Shown here piece by piece: positions 8,243 through 17,476 of a DNA stretch of 64,000 nucleotides. The notes beneath the pieces were generated by a model. It was not told where the DNA came from. It made no database searches and was given only the letters and a program-made list of their open reading frames with translations. The stretch is from Verrucomicrobiota bacterium. GTDB lineage: Bacteria; Verrucomicrobiota; Verrucomicrobiia; Opitutales; Opitutaceae. A program made the position numbers and the translations under genes. Every line of letters starts with the position of its first letter. Positions within the stretch are counted from its first letter, which is position 1. The DNA lies in contig JAEZGX010000017.1 of NCBI GenBank assembly GCA_023416735.1, positions 1 through 64,000 on the forward strand, in the 5' to 3' direction.

Positions 8243-10441
8243 TCACCGCGAAATCTTCCTCGCTCCACGCCACGCCTTTCGAGCCCGTCGAAACACGGCC
8301 TTCGTATCCGTCCAAGTCCCCCGCGCCCCGAATCGCAACCGCTCCAGTTCGCGCGCCACGCGTTCGCACTCCGCATCGCCCCCCCGGCATGCCTGTAGCC
8401 GCCGCAACCATCGGCCGGCCTCCCCGCGCACCGCATCCAAACGCCTCCGCTTGCTCCAACGTCGCGGATTCAACCAGCTGTATCCAAATCTTCGCCACGT
8501 CCACGCGATCGTCAGGACCACCGTCGCCCCCGCCAGCAACCATCCCCCTTTCGCGCCCTCCCACGGTTGCGTAATCCATTCCCGCGCCTTCGCTCCCGCG
8601 TCGTCGATCCACGCTCGCAGTCGCGCCCCGATGTGCTCCGTCGCGTCCTTGACCGCGCGCAAGGTCTCGAGCTGTGACTGCTGATCGAAGTTCACGATCC
8701 GCCGATACCAAAACACCCGCAGGCTATCCAGGCGCGCCGTCCAGCTCCGATCCAGCCGTTGCGCCAATCCTTCCTCGCCCGGCACCTGCTGCGCCGCCGC
8801 TGCGGTCGCTCCCGGCGTCGGATCCGCTCGCAGCCACGACTTGGTCGCCGCGTCGAAGATTTCCACCCACGCGTGCGCGTCCGAATTCCTCAGGGTGAAA
8901 TTATTCGAATACGCATTCCACGATCCTCCGCGAAACCCCGTCACCACGCGCGCCGGAAATCCCGCCGTCCGCGCCAGCAGCACCAGCGCTCCGGCAAACA
9001 ACTCACAATGGCCCCCGCCGTCTGACCGCATCCACCGCACGAGCGGATCGCCCGGTCCACTCGGCACCGCCGGCGTCAACGAATACCCATGCCGCCGCTC
9101 CAGCCACGCTTCCGCCCTCCGCGCAAATTCTCCTGCATCCAAATTCCCACTACGCTCACCTGAAATCTCGCGCACGACGTCCTCCAGCACCGCGCGATCC
9201 GCCTCGTCCACCTCGACGCTCAATGTCGCCCGCCCCAGTCCGCTCTCGCGGCCTTCCTTCCATTGCGCCGCAAACCCTTCGTCCGCCAGCCGGCCGTCCG
9301 CATCCATTCCTTCCACTCGATACGCCGTCATCGACACCGGATCGTCGCGCAGCGCCAGCACGCGCAGCGCGCGCGAATACCGAAAATTCTGCCGCTCCCG
9401 AAACTGCACCCGTTCGAACGCCCCAAGCAGCGGCAGATATCGGCTCACCCCTGACTCCAGATAAAACGTCCAATACCCTGCCGCTTCTCCCGGCGACGCT
9501 CGCCCCGCCGGAAAATCCGTGCCCGCCCATTCGCGTCCAAATCCCCCGGCCCTCAATCCCGCCGACAATCGGAAGGTCCCGTCGCGATATTCATCCAGCA
9601 CCATCATCCGCCAATAGGGCGACGCGGGAATCAAACCCGGATCCGACACATCCACACTCAACGCCACGCTGTTGTCCTGCGTGATCTCCGTCACGTCCCC
9701 GAATCGAATCGAATCGCTGAAGCCCGTCCGCGCCTTCTTCGACATGAATCGCTCCAGAAAAAATCCTCCCTCCAACTGAAACCTCGGAATCGCCAGAAAC
9801 AGCAGCCCCGCCAACACCACCAGCGCCCCGAACAAACCGCTCCCCAGCGCGACCACCCGCCAATCCGTCGCGCGCCGCACCCGCCCCAACAACCGCATCC
9901 ACTTCACGCCCTTCGCCCATCCGGGCGCGCCGTCCTCCTTGCTCTCTGCTCCCTGGCTCGCGCCGCCTTCCGTCATCGTCACCACCAACAAGAACACCAG
10001 CGCGCACCCAACGAACGCCAGGATGTGCGCAACGAAGGTCACCGCCACCGACAACACGCCCGCCACCACGATCAGGAAAAGCCCCAACACCACCAGCTGC
10101 AGATCGTCGCGCTTTTTTCGATACATCACGCTGCGATACAGCAGCAGCAGCAAATCCAGTCGCACGATCGCCGGCAGCAGCTCGCCTGACCACCAAAGAT
10201 CCGCCGCGAAAAACGCCGCCACCACCGGAAACGCCAGCCGATGCACCCCGTTCGGCACGCGCCCGATCCAATCCGGCTTTGCGATCCCCACCACCACGGC
10301 CAACGCCGTCAGGCCCGACAGCGTCCACGCGTCCACATCGAGATAAAACACCGTCGCCACCGACAACAACGTCAGCACCCCGCCAAGCAGCCATCGCAGC
10401 TGCTGCAGTTCATCGCTGGTCAATTGCGTGCGCGTTTTCAT
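8243..10441 (-). CDS. TgpA-like membrane transglutaminase (DUF3488 plus transglutaminase core)
   Basis: This 732-residue protein has an N-terminal block of about six to seven membrane segments (about 15-215, DUF3488/TgpA_N). A large extracytoplasmic region follows, with a transglutaminase-like core at about 425-545 and one more membrane span near 630-650. The Cys-His-Asp triad is visible: Cys479 (GGHCELF), His523 (DAHAWVE) and Asp540 (RADPTPG). Family members are envelope proteins usually encoded with a MoxR ATPase and a DUF58 protein, as here. The physiological substrate is not known. The ATG at 10441 (MKTRTQLTSDEL) is used because the longer open frame upstream to 10810 is only the antisense of the DUF58 gene. 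It converges on mrdA with a 28-nt gap. Confidence 0.88.
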   Translation of the reverse strand: MKTRTQLTSDELQQLRWLLGGVLTLLSVATVFYLDVDAWTLSGLTALAVVVGIAKPDWIGRVPNGVHRLAFPVVAAFFAADLWWSGELLPAIVRLDLLLLLYRSVMYRKKRDDLQLVVLGLFLIVVAGVLSVAVTFVAHILAFVGCALVFLLVVTMTEGGASQGAESKEDGAPGWAKGVKWMRLLGRVRRATDWRVVALGSGLFGALVVLAGLLFLAIPRFQLEGGFFLERFMSKKARTGFSDSIRFGDVTEITQDNSVALSVDVSDPGLIPASPYWRMMVLDEYRDGTFRLSAGLRAGGFGREWAGTDFPAGRASPGEAAGYWTFYLESGVSRYLPLLGAFERVQFRERQNFRYSRALRVLALRDDPVSMTAYRVEGMDADGRLADEGFAAQWKEGRESGLGRATLSVEVDEADRAVLEDVVREISGERSGNLDAGEFARRAEAWLERRHGYSLTPAVPSGPGDPLVRWMRSDGGGHCELFAGALVLLARTAGFPARVVTGFRGGSWNAYSNNFTLRNSDAHAWVEIFDAATKSWLRADPTPGATAAAAQQVPGEEGLAQRLDRSWTARLDSLRVFWYRRIVNFDQQSQLETLRAVKDATEHIGARLRAWIDDAGAKAREWITQPWEGAKGGWLLAGATVVLTIAWTWRRFGYSWLNPRRWSKRRRLDAVRGEAGRWLRRLQACRGGDAECERVARELERLRFGARGTWTDTKAVFRRARKAWRGARKISR

Positions 10442-10473
10442 CACATCGTGAGCACGGAGAACCTTCCCGCTCC

Positions 10474-11676
10474 TCACGCCACCGCCATTCTCCTTCCCTC
10501 CACCAACGCCTCCACATTGCGCGCTCCCTCCGGCGCAAAGGTCACCAAATTCCTCCGCAAGCCCACGCCATTCCGCGCCGCCTCCGGCTTCATGTTTTCG
10601 CGCTCTTCGATCGGCGCCACCGCGGCGAGTTGATCCAGAAAGCTCTCCAAATCCCGCACGCGCCGCACCGGCCGCGGCGGCTCCGCATCGATCGCGACAC
10701 TCGCCAGTTTCCCCGCACGAAACAGATCCTCGGCCAGCGTCGCCGCGAAACTCAGCAGCAATTCGAACTGCTCCGCCCGCACCCAGCGTTCGTCCCGCGT
10801 ATCCACCCAAATCGAATACTCCTGCGTATTCTCCGCCGCAAACTGCCGCACCAGCAACCGCCCGGTCCGCGCACTCGCTTTCCAGTGAATCAATCGGTGC
10901 GAGTCGCCCAGCTCATATCGCCGCAACGCCAGCAAATCGCTTCCGCCTCCCACCCGCGACACCCGCTCTCCGCCCGCCTGCTGTCGCGCCGCCGGCACCG
11001 CGACCCGCCGATACTCGACTGCCGCCGGCCACACCAACGCCTCCACATTCTCCGCTGCCGCGAAGCTCTTCTTCAGAAACCCAAACGGGAACAGCGACCC
11101 CACGCTCTCCAACTCCACCCGCAGCGGCCCGCGTCGCTTCGGTTTGAAAATCCACTCGATCCTCGCCTCCCCCGCCGGATCCAGCCGTGTATCCAAAAAA
11201 ACCTGCTCCCGCGCCTCCGCCGTTTCGATCTGTTCCAACGCCGCCTTCACGTCCGCACTCCGCGCCGAAAACGTCGTCTCCGCCTTCCCCGGACCGCCAA
11301 ACGCCACCGCCCGCGCCGCCAGATCGAACCACAGCCCATACGTCGGCAACACCCGCTTTTCACTCTTCAACCGCAACGCCACCACCGCCTCCTGTCCCAC
11401 ACGGAGCGGCGCCGCCACGCCCAACGTCCAGCGCACCCGCCGAAAATTCAGCCACGACAACACGCCGCTCAGCACCAAGCACCCGAGCATCAACGCCAGC
11501 GTAATGAAGAGAATGTTGTTGCCCGCGTTATACGCCGCCAGCCCAACCCCGAACGAGAGCGCGATCAACAACACGCCCGACATCGTCGGCGCAATCCGCC
11601 GGGTCCGTCGCGGATAAATTAAAGACCACAACAGCCCGCTCCAAAATCGCGAAGGCGATGGTCCCGGATCTTTCAT
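10474..11676 (-). CDS. DUF58 domain protein of the MoxR-associated operon
   Basis: This 400-residue protein has two closely spaced membrane segments near the N-terminus (about 33-75), then a beta-rich region. The DUF58 signature sits at about 245-285 (RYELGDSHRLIHWKASART, then LLVRQFAAE). DUF58 proteins have a VWA-like fold and are thought to act with MoxR AAA+ ATPases in assembling or activating envelope proteins; the specific client is unknown. It lies 68 nt after moxR and 32 nt before the transglutaminase gene, consistent with one minus-strand operon. Confidence 0.88.
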   Translation of the reverse strand: MKDPGPSPSRFWSGLLWSLIYPRRTRRIAPTMSGVLLIALSFGVGLAAYNAGNNILFITLALMLGCLVLSGVLSWLNFRRVRWTLGVAAPLRVGQEAVVALRLKSEKRVLPTYGLWFDLAARAVAFGGPGKAETTFSARSADVKAALEQIETAEAREQVFLDTRLDPAGEARIEWIFKPKRRGPLRVELESVGSLFPFGFLKKSFAAAENVEALVWPAAVEYRRVAVPAARQQAGGERVSRVGGGSDLLALRRYELGDSHRLIHWKASARTGRLLVRQFAAENTQEYSIWVDTRDERWVRAEQFELLLSFAATLAEDLFRAGKLASVAIDAEPPRPVRRVRDLESFLDQLAAVAPIEERENMKPEAARNGVGLRRNLVTFAPEGARNVEALVEGRRMAVA

Positions 11677-11744
11677 GCGCGCGGCCGATCAGGTTTCGAA
11701 ACTCCCTGGAACCGATCTTGGTCCTTGAGCTTGCGGCCTCACAT

Positions 11745-12716
11745 TCAAACCGGCGCCGGAATGACTGACAAAATTCGCCGCAGCGCCGCGCCCACCGTTC
11801 TCCGCTCCTCCAGCGCATCGCTCGTTTGCCTCGCCAGCCCCAGCCGATGCGCGAGCACCGGCGCGACCAATTCGGTCATATCTTCCGGCAGCACGAAATC
11901 GCGCCCGTTCAACAGCGCCCGCGCCTGCGCCGCCGTGCGCAGCGCCAATCCTCCCCGCACGCTCACTCCGGCGCGAAACTCCGTGTCCGTCCGCGTCGCC
12001 GTCACGATCTTCAACACATAATCGAGCACACTGTCCTCCACGAACACCCGCGCCGCCGTCGCCTGGATTCTCAGCAACGCTTCCCGCGTCAACGCCGGCT
12101 CGAGCGCAATCGCATCGTAGCTCGTGTGCGCCGTCCGCAAGATCTCCATCTCGTCTCCAGGTTGTGGATACCCCATCTGCAGCCGCATCAGAAAGCGGTC
12201 CATCTGGCTCTCCGGCAGCGGAAAGGTCCCTTCGTAATCCACGGGATTCTGCGTCGCGAACACCATGAAGGGCGCCCCCACCGCATGCGGCTCTCCATCC
12301 ACCGTCACCCGTCCGCGATCCATCACTTCCAACAACGCCGACTGGGTCTTTGGCGTCGCCCGATTGATCTCGTCCGCCAGCACGATGTTCGCAAACACCG
12401 GCCCTTGCTTGAACACAAAGGTCTTCACCGTCTCGTCGTAAATCGCCACGCCCGTCACATCGCTGGGCAGCAAATCGCTCGTGAACTGAATCCGCGAAAA
12501 CTCCCCGTCCAGCGATCTCGCCAGTGTATAAGCGAGCGTCGTTTTTCCCACGCCGGGCAAATCCTCGATCAACACATGCCCTCCTGCGACTAGGCACACG
12601 AGCACCTGATCGATCACGTCGTCCTTGCCTTTGATCGTCCGTCGCATGCTCGCGCGCAGCGCATCCAGCTGCCGTCGCGCCGCCGCCACTTCATTCGCCG
12701 CGAGAGTTTCGCTCAT
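11745..12716 (-). CDS. MoxR-family AAA+ ATPase
   Basis: This 323-residue protein consists of a single AAA+ module plus the C-terminal helical lid. Walker A is LPGVGKTTLA (about 58-67), Walker B is IVLADEINRA with the MoxR-specific Asn-Arg, and the sensor region reads MVFATQNPVDYEGTFPLPE. MoxR ATPases act as chaperones for partner proteins, usually the DUF58 protein encoded next door. It is the first gene of the moxR-DUF58-transglutaminase set. A likely ATG lies 52 nt downstream of the dehydrogenase gene on the same strand. Confidence 0.93.
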   Translation of the reverse strand: MSETLAANEVAAARRQLDALRASMRRTIKGKDDVIDQVLVCLVAGGHVLIEDLPGVGKTTLAYTLARSLDGEFSRIQFTSDLLPSDVTGVAIYDETVKTFVFKQGPVFANIVLADEINRATPKTQSALLEVMDRGRVTVDGEPHAVGAPFMVFATQNPVDYEGTFPLPESQMDRFLMRLQMGYPQPGDEMEILRTAHTSYDAIALEPALTREALLRIQATAARVFVEDSVLDYVLKIVTATRTDTEFRAGVSVRGGLALRTAAQARALLNGRDFVLPEDMTELVAPVLAHRLGLARQTSDALEERRTVGAALRRILSVIPAPV

Positions 12717-12768
12717 GGGAAAACGCTGCCTCCCGCTGTCACCGCGGTCAACCTACCCGCCTTCCGTC

Positions 12769-13602
12769 TCACTGGTCCTGCACGACTTTGATCACGGCCG
12801 CATAATCCAGCTCGCCGAGCCCGCGCGCTTCCGCCGTCTTCAACGTCTCGCGCAACGCATCCAGAATCGGGAAATCCGCGCATCCCGCCGTCGCCGCCGC
12901 CAGCCGCAGATCTTTGTGCAGGTGCTTGATCGAAAACTGCGGCGCAAAATCGTCCGCGCGCAGTTTCGGCTCCTTCAATTTCGTCAGACCCGAATAGCTG
13001 ATATTCTGCCCCAGCGCATCGAAGAACACATCGTCGCTGATCCCCGCGCGCCGCGACATCGTCAGCGCCTCGGCCAGGCCTTGCATCTGCGCCGCGATGT
13101 TCAGATTCATCGCCAGCTTGAACGCGCACGCCTGCTCGTTCGTCCCGATCACGATCCGCTTCGTCGAAATCAACGCCAGCAGCGGTTCCAATTCCGCGAT
13201 CAGGCCACGGTCCCCGCCGAGATAAAACACCGTCAGCTTCTGCTCCGCGGCCGGCTTGCTGCCCGTGAAGGGCGCCGCGAGAAACCGCGCCCCGCGCTCC
13301 ACCACCTGCTTTTCAAACTTCGCGCTGCTCGCCGCATCGATCGTGCTCGATTGCACCACGATTTTTCCCGGCCCCAGCTTCGGCAAAATCCGCGTCAACA
13401 CCGACTCCACCGCCGCCGGATCTGCGACCACGATCTGAATCACGTCCGCCGCCTCCGCAACTTCCTCCGGTGTCCCTTTCCAGCCCGGCGCCTCCGGCTT
13501 CGCCGTGCGATTCCACGTCCCCGCCAGCTTCCCCGCCGCCGCGTAATTCTTCGCCCACACCTCGCCAATGATGCCCAGACCGATGATGCCCACGGAGTTC
13601 AT
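12769..13602 (-). CDS. NAD(P)-dependent beta-hydroxyacid dehydrogenase family protein
   Basis: This 277-residue protein has an N-terminal Rossmann domain with the dinucleotide motif GIIGLGIIG (about 5-13) and WNRT for cofactor binding. The C-terminal all-alpha domain carries the family's catalytic lysine region (about 180-190, ACAFKLAMNLN). These features place it in the 3-hydroxyisobutyrate / 6-phosphogluconate dehydrogenase superfamily, possibly the glyoxylate or succinic-semialdehyde reductase branch. The acid substrate cannot be assigned. It sits upstream of moxR on the same strand, but a functional link is not evident. Confidence 0.85.
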   Translation of the reverse strand: MNSVGIIGLGIIGEVWAKNYAAAGKLAGTWNRTAKPEAPGWKGTPEEVAEAADVIQIVVADPAAVESVLTRILPKLGPGKIVVQSSTIDAASSAKFEKQVVERGARFLAAPFTGSKPAAEQKLTVFYLGGDRGLIAELEPLLALISTKRIVIGTNEQACAFKLAMNLNIAAQMQGLAEALTMSRRAGISDDVFFDALGQNISYSGLTKLKEPKLRADDFAPQFSIKHLHKDLRLAAATAGCADFPILDALRETLKTAEARGLGELDYAAVIKVVQDQ

Positions 13603-13685
13603 GAGGCCTCACGAAACACACCCACCTCGCGAAAACAATCTCTCCTTTCGTCCCGCCGTCGGCCGCAAGCGCCGCCCCCGGCCGC

Positions 13686-15404
13686 TCACAACACCGGCGT
13701 CAACCCCGGCCCCACCACCTTGTAGATCCGCGTCAAAATCTCCTTCGTCGTAAACATTCCCTCCGTCCCCGGAAAAGCGCCCACTTCGTCGTAGCGCTCA
13801 TGGAACCGGGGATCCTCCATTCCCACGGGCGCAGCTCCCGGACGCAGTTCGAAACTGCTCGTGTTCTGAATCGGCCACACATCCAGCGGACTCAACGACA
13901 ACACGCCGCCCACCAGTCCATTCACCACGTCCATCTTCAACGGCAACTTCCTCCGCGCGACCGTCCAGCTGTTTTCCGGCCGCATATCCCGTTGCATCTC
14001 GGCTTCAAGTTGTCGCGCGAACGCCTCGTCCTCCACCAGCAATCCGACCTCCGTATTCAGATTCTCAGAACGCGGATCGAGGTTATACGACCCCACGAAT
14101 GCCACGCGACCGTCGATCGTCATCGACTTCGCATGCACGCACAGGAACGGCATCCGTTGCTGCCGTCCTTCCGCGATCAATCGCCGCGCCCGCGTCGCCA
14201 TTTCGCCATGCCGCGGAAACAGCTCCGCCATTGCCGCCGGCTCTGGCTTGAACTCGAACACCCGCATGCCGAGCTCCTGCACATAACGATTCCGCAAACG
14301 GTAATTCGCCGAATACGCCATGATGTTGTCCGTCGCCGCGAAACTGTTCGTCGAAACCTCGATCCGCAGTCCCGGCCGCTCCCGCTGCACGTCGCGAAAC
14401 AACTCCCGCGCCCGATTACTCAACACCAGATACGGCGTCTGGATTACAATCCGCTCCCGCGCTTCCTTGATCGTGCCCGTCAACTCCCGCGTGATCTGCG
14501 CCGCCTTCCCGATAAACCAGCCTCGCTTCTTCCCCGGTTCGTCCGCCCAAAACACCGCCCGCTTCACCGGCCTAAGCTTCTGCCCGAAACGCGTCCCCGC
14601 CTCCGCCGCATCGGCGTCCAGTCCTCCGAAATATCCGCCGAAATCCCAATCCGCCTTCCGCTCGAAGCGGCGATACGTCCCGCGCTCGAGCACCGCCGCC
14701 ACGTCGCTCAACTCGCGACTCGGCACCACGTGCTTGAAATTCCAATACGCCCCGAACGACTCCGCCGCCGTCCTTGCCACCGGCCCCGTCGCCACCACGT
14801 CGCGATCCCGAAAATTCAACTCCGTCGCATGATCGAAATAGCCGTTTTCGATGTTGCGTCCGCCGGTGATCAGCACCGCCCGGTCGAAGACCATCACTTT
14901 GTTGTGCATCCGCTGATTGATCCCGCGAAACGATCGCGCGCCCGCCGCGACGGTGTGCGCCAGCGTCGGCTTGATGCGGTTCATCGTCGGACGGTAGTGC
15001 CGGATCTCTAAATTCGGATGCACCGTCGCCAGGAACGCCGCCGTCTCCGCATCCTGCTCCGAAAACATATGATCGGCGATGATCCGCACCTTCACCCCGC
15101 GGCGCGCCGCCTCGATCAACTCCCACATCACGAGCCGCCCGCATTCGTCGTTCGCCCAGATAAAGGTCTGCACGTCCACCGATACGTTCGCCGCCCGAAT
15201 CAAATGCACCCGCAACAACAGCGCATCGTAGCCCCCACTCACCATCGCCACTCGATTCTCTTCCTCTCCCTTCAACAGCTCCGCCCAACCCGCTTCCGCC
15301 CGCACTCCCAATCCCACCACCCCCATCAAGATCCAAACACGAAGGACGACCGATAAGCACCGCACCCAACTCACCTTTTCGAATCCGTGTTCATCCGTGT
15401 CCAT
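13686..15404 (-). CDS. Phospholipase D family protein (cardiolipin synthase C-like)
   Basis: This protein of up to 572 residues has a hydrophobic N-terminal stretch that could be a signal peptide (VLRVWILMGVVGLGVRAEA). Two PLD catalytic motifs follow: HxKxxxxD at about 165 (HNKVMVFD, then GGRNIENGYF) and at about 423 (HAKSMTID, then GSYNLDPRSENLNTE). Two HKD motifs and an envelope location fit ClsC-type phospholipid transferases, although a phosphodiesterase role is possible. The start is uncertain. The ATG used here lies inside a 31-nt direct repeat (MDTDEHG is repeat-encoded), and GTG codons at about 15374 or 15365 would also leave an intact signal peptide. Confidence 0.85.
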   Translation of the reverse strand: MDTDEHGFEKVSWVRCLSVVLRVWILMGVVGLGVRAEAGWAELLKGEEENRVAMVSGGYDALLLRVHLIRAANVSVDVQTFIWANDECGRLVMWELIEAARRGVKVRIIADHMFSEQDAETAAFLATVHPNLEIRHYRPTMNRIKPTLAHTVAAGARSFRGINQRMHNKVMVFDRAVLITGGRNIENGYFDHATELNFRDRDVVATGPVARTAAESFGAYWNFKHVVPSRELSDVAAVLERGTYRRFERKADWDFGGYFGGLDADAAEAGTRFGQKLRPVKRAVFWADEPGKKRGWFIGKAAQITRELTGTIKEARERIVIQTPYLVLSNRARELFRDVQRERPGLRIEVSTNSFAATDNIMAYSANYRLRNRYVQELGMRVFEFKPEPAAMAELFPRHGEMATRARRLIAEGRQQRMPFLCVHAKSMTIDGRVAFVGSYNLDPRSENLNTEVGLLVEDEAFARQLEAEMQRDMRPENSWTVARRKLPLKMDVVNGLVGGVLSLSPLDVWPIQNTSSFELRPGAAPVGMEDPRFHERYDEVGAFPGTEGMFTTKEILTRIYKVVGPGLTPVL

Positions 15405-15457
15405 CCTTGGTTAAGCCTCCTCCTTATTCGTGCCCCTTCGTGTCCATTCGTGGTTAA
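15384..15457. repeat. Pair of 31-nt direct repeats upstream of and into the PLD gene
   Basis: Two 31-nt units (15384-15414 and 15427-15457) share the pattern TCNGTG...TCCATNCNTGGTTAA and are separated by 12 nt. On the minus strand each reads TTAACCA...GGACACG. The first unit supplies the ATG used for the PLD gene. Confidence 0.7.
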
Positions 15458-15464
15458 ACACATC

Positions 15465-16169
15465 TCACCCCTCACCCAAAATCCCCAGCATCCGCTCGAA
15501 CAGCCGGTTCACCTTCGCCTGATTCTCTTTCACGAGATCCTTGAACTTCGCGAAATCGATCTCCGTTCCTTGCAGCCCGTTCGCGTAATTATCGATCAGC
15601 GCGAGCGAGTTATACCGCAGCCCGATCTCCGTGCATAAATCCGCCTCGTGCGCGGCCGTCATCCCGACCACATCCCCCCAATCCTTCACGATCCGGATCT
15701 CCGCCTTCGTCTCGAACCGCGGCCCGCGAAACTGCACATACACTTTGCCCGGATGAATCGTGAACTCCGGCGCAAGTTTATCGATCAGCATCGGGATCAG
15801 ATTATTCGCGATCCCCGGCGCCCCGCCTCTCAACTCCTGGTCGAAAAACGTCATCGGCCCTTGCTGGATACACACATAATCGCTGCACGACACAAAAGTC
15901 CCCGGCGGCAACTCCTGCTTCAGCGATCCCACCGAATTCAAGGACACGATGTCCTGATAGCCTAGATCCGCCAACGCCCGGATGTTCGCCCGATAGTTGA
16001 TCGAATGCGGCGGCAACGGAAACGCATACCCGTGCCGGTTGATCAGCGCGAAGTCGCCTTTCGTCTTATACGTCACCTCGCCATACGGCGTCGCAATCGC
16101 CTTCACGTCCCACGCCGAAAACAACGTGGAGTTCACAATGCTCGTCCCGCTGATGAACGCGACCTTCAT
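15465..16169 (-). CDS. Purine/MTA nucleoside phosphorylase family protein (PNP/UDP family 2)
   Basis: This 234-residue protein resembles the methylthioadenosine / purine nucleoside phosphorylase family 2. It has VAFISGTSIVNS at the start, the phosphate and base region SLNSVGSLKQELPPGTFV, QFRGPRFETKAEIR, and GMTAAHEADLCTEIGLRYN. Such enzymes cleave purine nucleosides or 5'-methylthioadenosine with phosphate to release the base. The residues that separate MTA from 6-oxopurine nucleosides fall in LIDNYANGL, which matches neither the usual MTAP (TDYDCW) nor the typical PNP signature, so the substrate is left open. The start at 16169 (MKVAFISG) matches the family; an ATG 12 codons upstream adds atypical sequence. 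It is shorter than human MTAP, lacking part of the N-terminus. Confidence 0.82.
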   Translation of the reverse strand: MKVAFISGTSIVNSTLFSAWDVKAIATPYGEVTYKTKGDFALINRHGYAFPLPPHSINYRANIRALADLGYQDIVSLNSVGSLKQELPPGTFVSCSDYVCIQQGPMTFFDQELRGGAPGIANNLIPMLIDKLAPEFTIHPGKVYVQFRGPRFETKAEIRIVKDWGDVVGMTAAHEADLCTEIGLRYNSLALIDNYANGLQGTEIDFAKFKDLVKENQAKVNRLFERMLGILGEG

Positions 16170-16219
16170 GCGCGCCACTCCAGCGCCCACCCCCATCTCC
16201 CACAACGCAAAACCCCGCC

Positions 16220-16277
16220 TTCCGCTTTAACTCGGACCCCGGAACTCCGAGTCCGGAAACCAGCGCCTTTGGCGCGC
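16220..16277. repeat. Two small hairpins between the dehydratase and phosphorylase genes
   Basis: ACTCGGA and TCCGAGT pair in 16231-16255, and AGCGCC-TTT-GGCGCGCT forms a second palindrome ending at the pterin dehydratase stop. Either could act as a weak terminator or processing site; neither has a clear T tract in the minus direction. Confidence 0.45.
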
Positions 16278-16567
16278 TACACCCACGAAATCCCGTCCAA
16301 CTTCGCCGCCAGTTCTACGTCCTTCCGCGTCACCTTTCCTCCCGCGTCATGCGTGTTCAACCGCACCTCCACTTTGTTATAAACATTCGTCCATTCCGGA
16401 TGATGATTCATCGCCTCCGCTTCGAACCCGGCTCGCACCATGAAGCTCATCGCTTCGCGAAAGCTCCCAAACTTGAATGTCTTCGCCAGCGACTCCCGCT
16501 CAAACCTCCACCCGTCCAACTTCCCCAATTCCTGTTGAATCTCGTCCTCCGAAAGTGCCGCATTCAT
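16277..16567 (-). CDS. 4a-hydroxytetrahydrobiopterin dehydratase (pterin-4a-carbinolamine dehydratase)
   Basis: This 96-residue protein matches the PCD/DCoH family in size and motif. The core is EAMNHHPEWTNVYNKVEVRL (about 51-70), with the catalytic His pair and the ending THDAGGKVTRKD. The enzyme dehydrates 4a-hydroxytetrahydropterin back to the quinonoid dihydropterin after aromatic amino acid hydroxylation. In bacteria lacking such hydroxylases it may serve molybdopterin or other pterin metabolism. No phenylalanine hydroxylase is seen in the window. It is divergent from uppS, 78 nt away. Confidence 0.93.
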   Translation of the reverse strand: MNAALSEDEIQQELGKLDGWRFERESLAKTFKFGSFREAMSFMVRAGFEAEAMNHHPEWTNVYNKVEVRLNTHDAGGKVTRKDVELAAKLDGISWV

Positions 16568-16645
16568 GCGTCCACGCTCGCCCGACCTTACACCTTGTCA
16601 AACCGGCCCCCCGCTCCCTAACTCGCCCCCCGAAAGCCGCCACGC

Positions 16646-17401
16646 ATGTCATCTTCCGCCCCCGACCGTCCCGATCCTGCCATCCCGCAACATCTGGCCA
16701 TCATCATGGACGGCAACGGCCGCTGGGCCAAACAACGCGGTCTCCCCCGCATCGAGGGACACCGCCGCGGCGTCGAAACCGTCCGCACCGCCACCTTCGC
16801 CGCCCGCGACCTCGGCGTGAAAATGCTCACGCTCTACGCGTTCTCCGTCGAAAACTGGAAACGCCCGCAGGACGAGGTCGGCGCCCTCATGGGCCTCCTC
16901 GAGTTTTACCTCAAGAAAGAGCTCGAAACGTTTGTCCGCGATCGGGTCCGCCTTCGCACCATCGGCCGCACCCAGGATCTCCCCGCCGGCGTCCAAAAAC
17001 TCCTCCGCACCGCGACCGAGGAAACCCGACACTTCACCGATTACACCCTCATCCTCGCCCTCAATTACGGCGCCCGCACCGAGATCGTCGACGCCGCCCG
17101 CGCCTACGCCGCCGCCGTCGCCGCCGGCACCGAAAAACTCAACGACAGCTCCTGGGAAACCTTCAATCGTTACCTCTACACCGCCGAGTTCCCCGACCCC
17201 GACCTCATCATCCGCACTTCCGGCGAAAAACGCATCAGCAACTTTCTCCTGATGCAGGGCGCCTACGCCGAATACGTTTTCACTCCCGTCCTCTGGCCCG
17301 ATTTCACCAAAGAGGATCTCGCCGCCGCCCTCGCCGACTACGCCCGTCGCGAACGCCGCTTCGGCAAAACCAGCGAACAAGTCGCCGCGGTCACGAAGTA
17401 G
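16646..17401 (+). CDS. uppS: Undecaprenyl diphosphate synthase (cis-prenyltransferase)
   Basis: This 251-residue enzyme condenses IPP units in cis onto farnesyl-PP to make the C55 lipid carrier for peptidoglycan and other surface polymers. Family motifs are present: HLAIIMDGNGRWAKQRG with the essential Asp22, GHRRGVETV, YAFSVENWKRP, and the C-terminal IRTSGEKRISNFLLMQGAYAE with the downstream Trp-Pro-Asp-Phe. It begins an envelope/isoprenoid block (uppS, cdsA, dxr, rseP, ispG), a common bacterial arrangement. A palindrome overlaps its stop codon. Confidence 0.96.
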   Translation: MSSSAPDRPDPAIPQHLAIIMDGNGRWAKQRGLPRIEGHRRGVETVRTATFAARDLGVKMLTLYAFSVENWKRPQDEVGALMGLLEFYLKKELETFVRDRVRLRTIGRTQDLPAGVQKLLRTATEETRHFTDYTLILALNYGARTEIVDAARAYAAAVAAGTEKLNDSSWETFNRYLYTAEFPDPDLIIRTSGEKRISNFLLMQGAYAEYVFTPVLWPDFTKEDLAAALADYARRERRFGKTSEQVAAVTK

Positions 17402-17421
17402 GGTGGGTCTACGACCCGCCC
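17401..17421. repeat. GGGTC-TAC-GACCC palindrome at the end of uppS
   Basis: GGGTGGGTC (17401-17409) pairs with GACCCGCCC (17413-17421) over a 3-nt loop, with one G-T pair. It has no T tract. It belongs to the same small palindrome family as 21065-21081 and 25240-25260. Confidence 0.6.
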
Positions 17422-17476
17422 ACACCGGGAAACGCCACCCCGCGAACCTCCCCTCCTTTGGTGGTCTATCCGTCCC

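Noticed and set aside
10442..10810. N-terminal extension of the transglutaminase frame
   Set aside because: It overlaps the DUF58 gene in another frame and is Gly/Arg/Ala-rich without family similarity.
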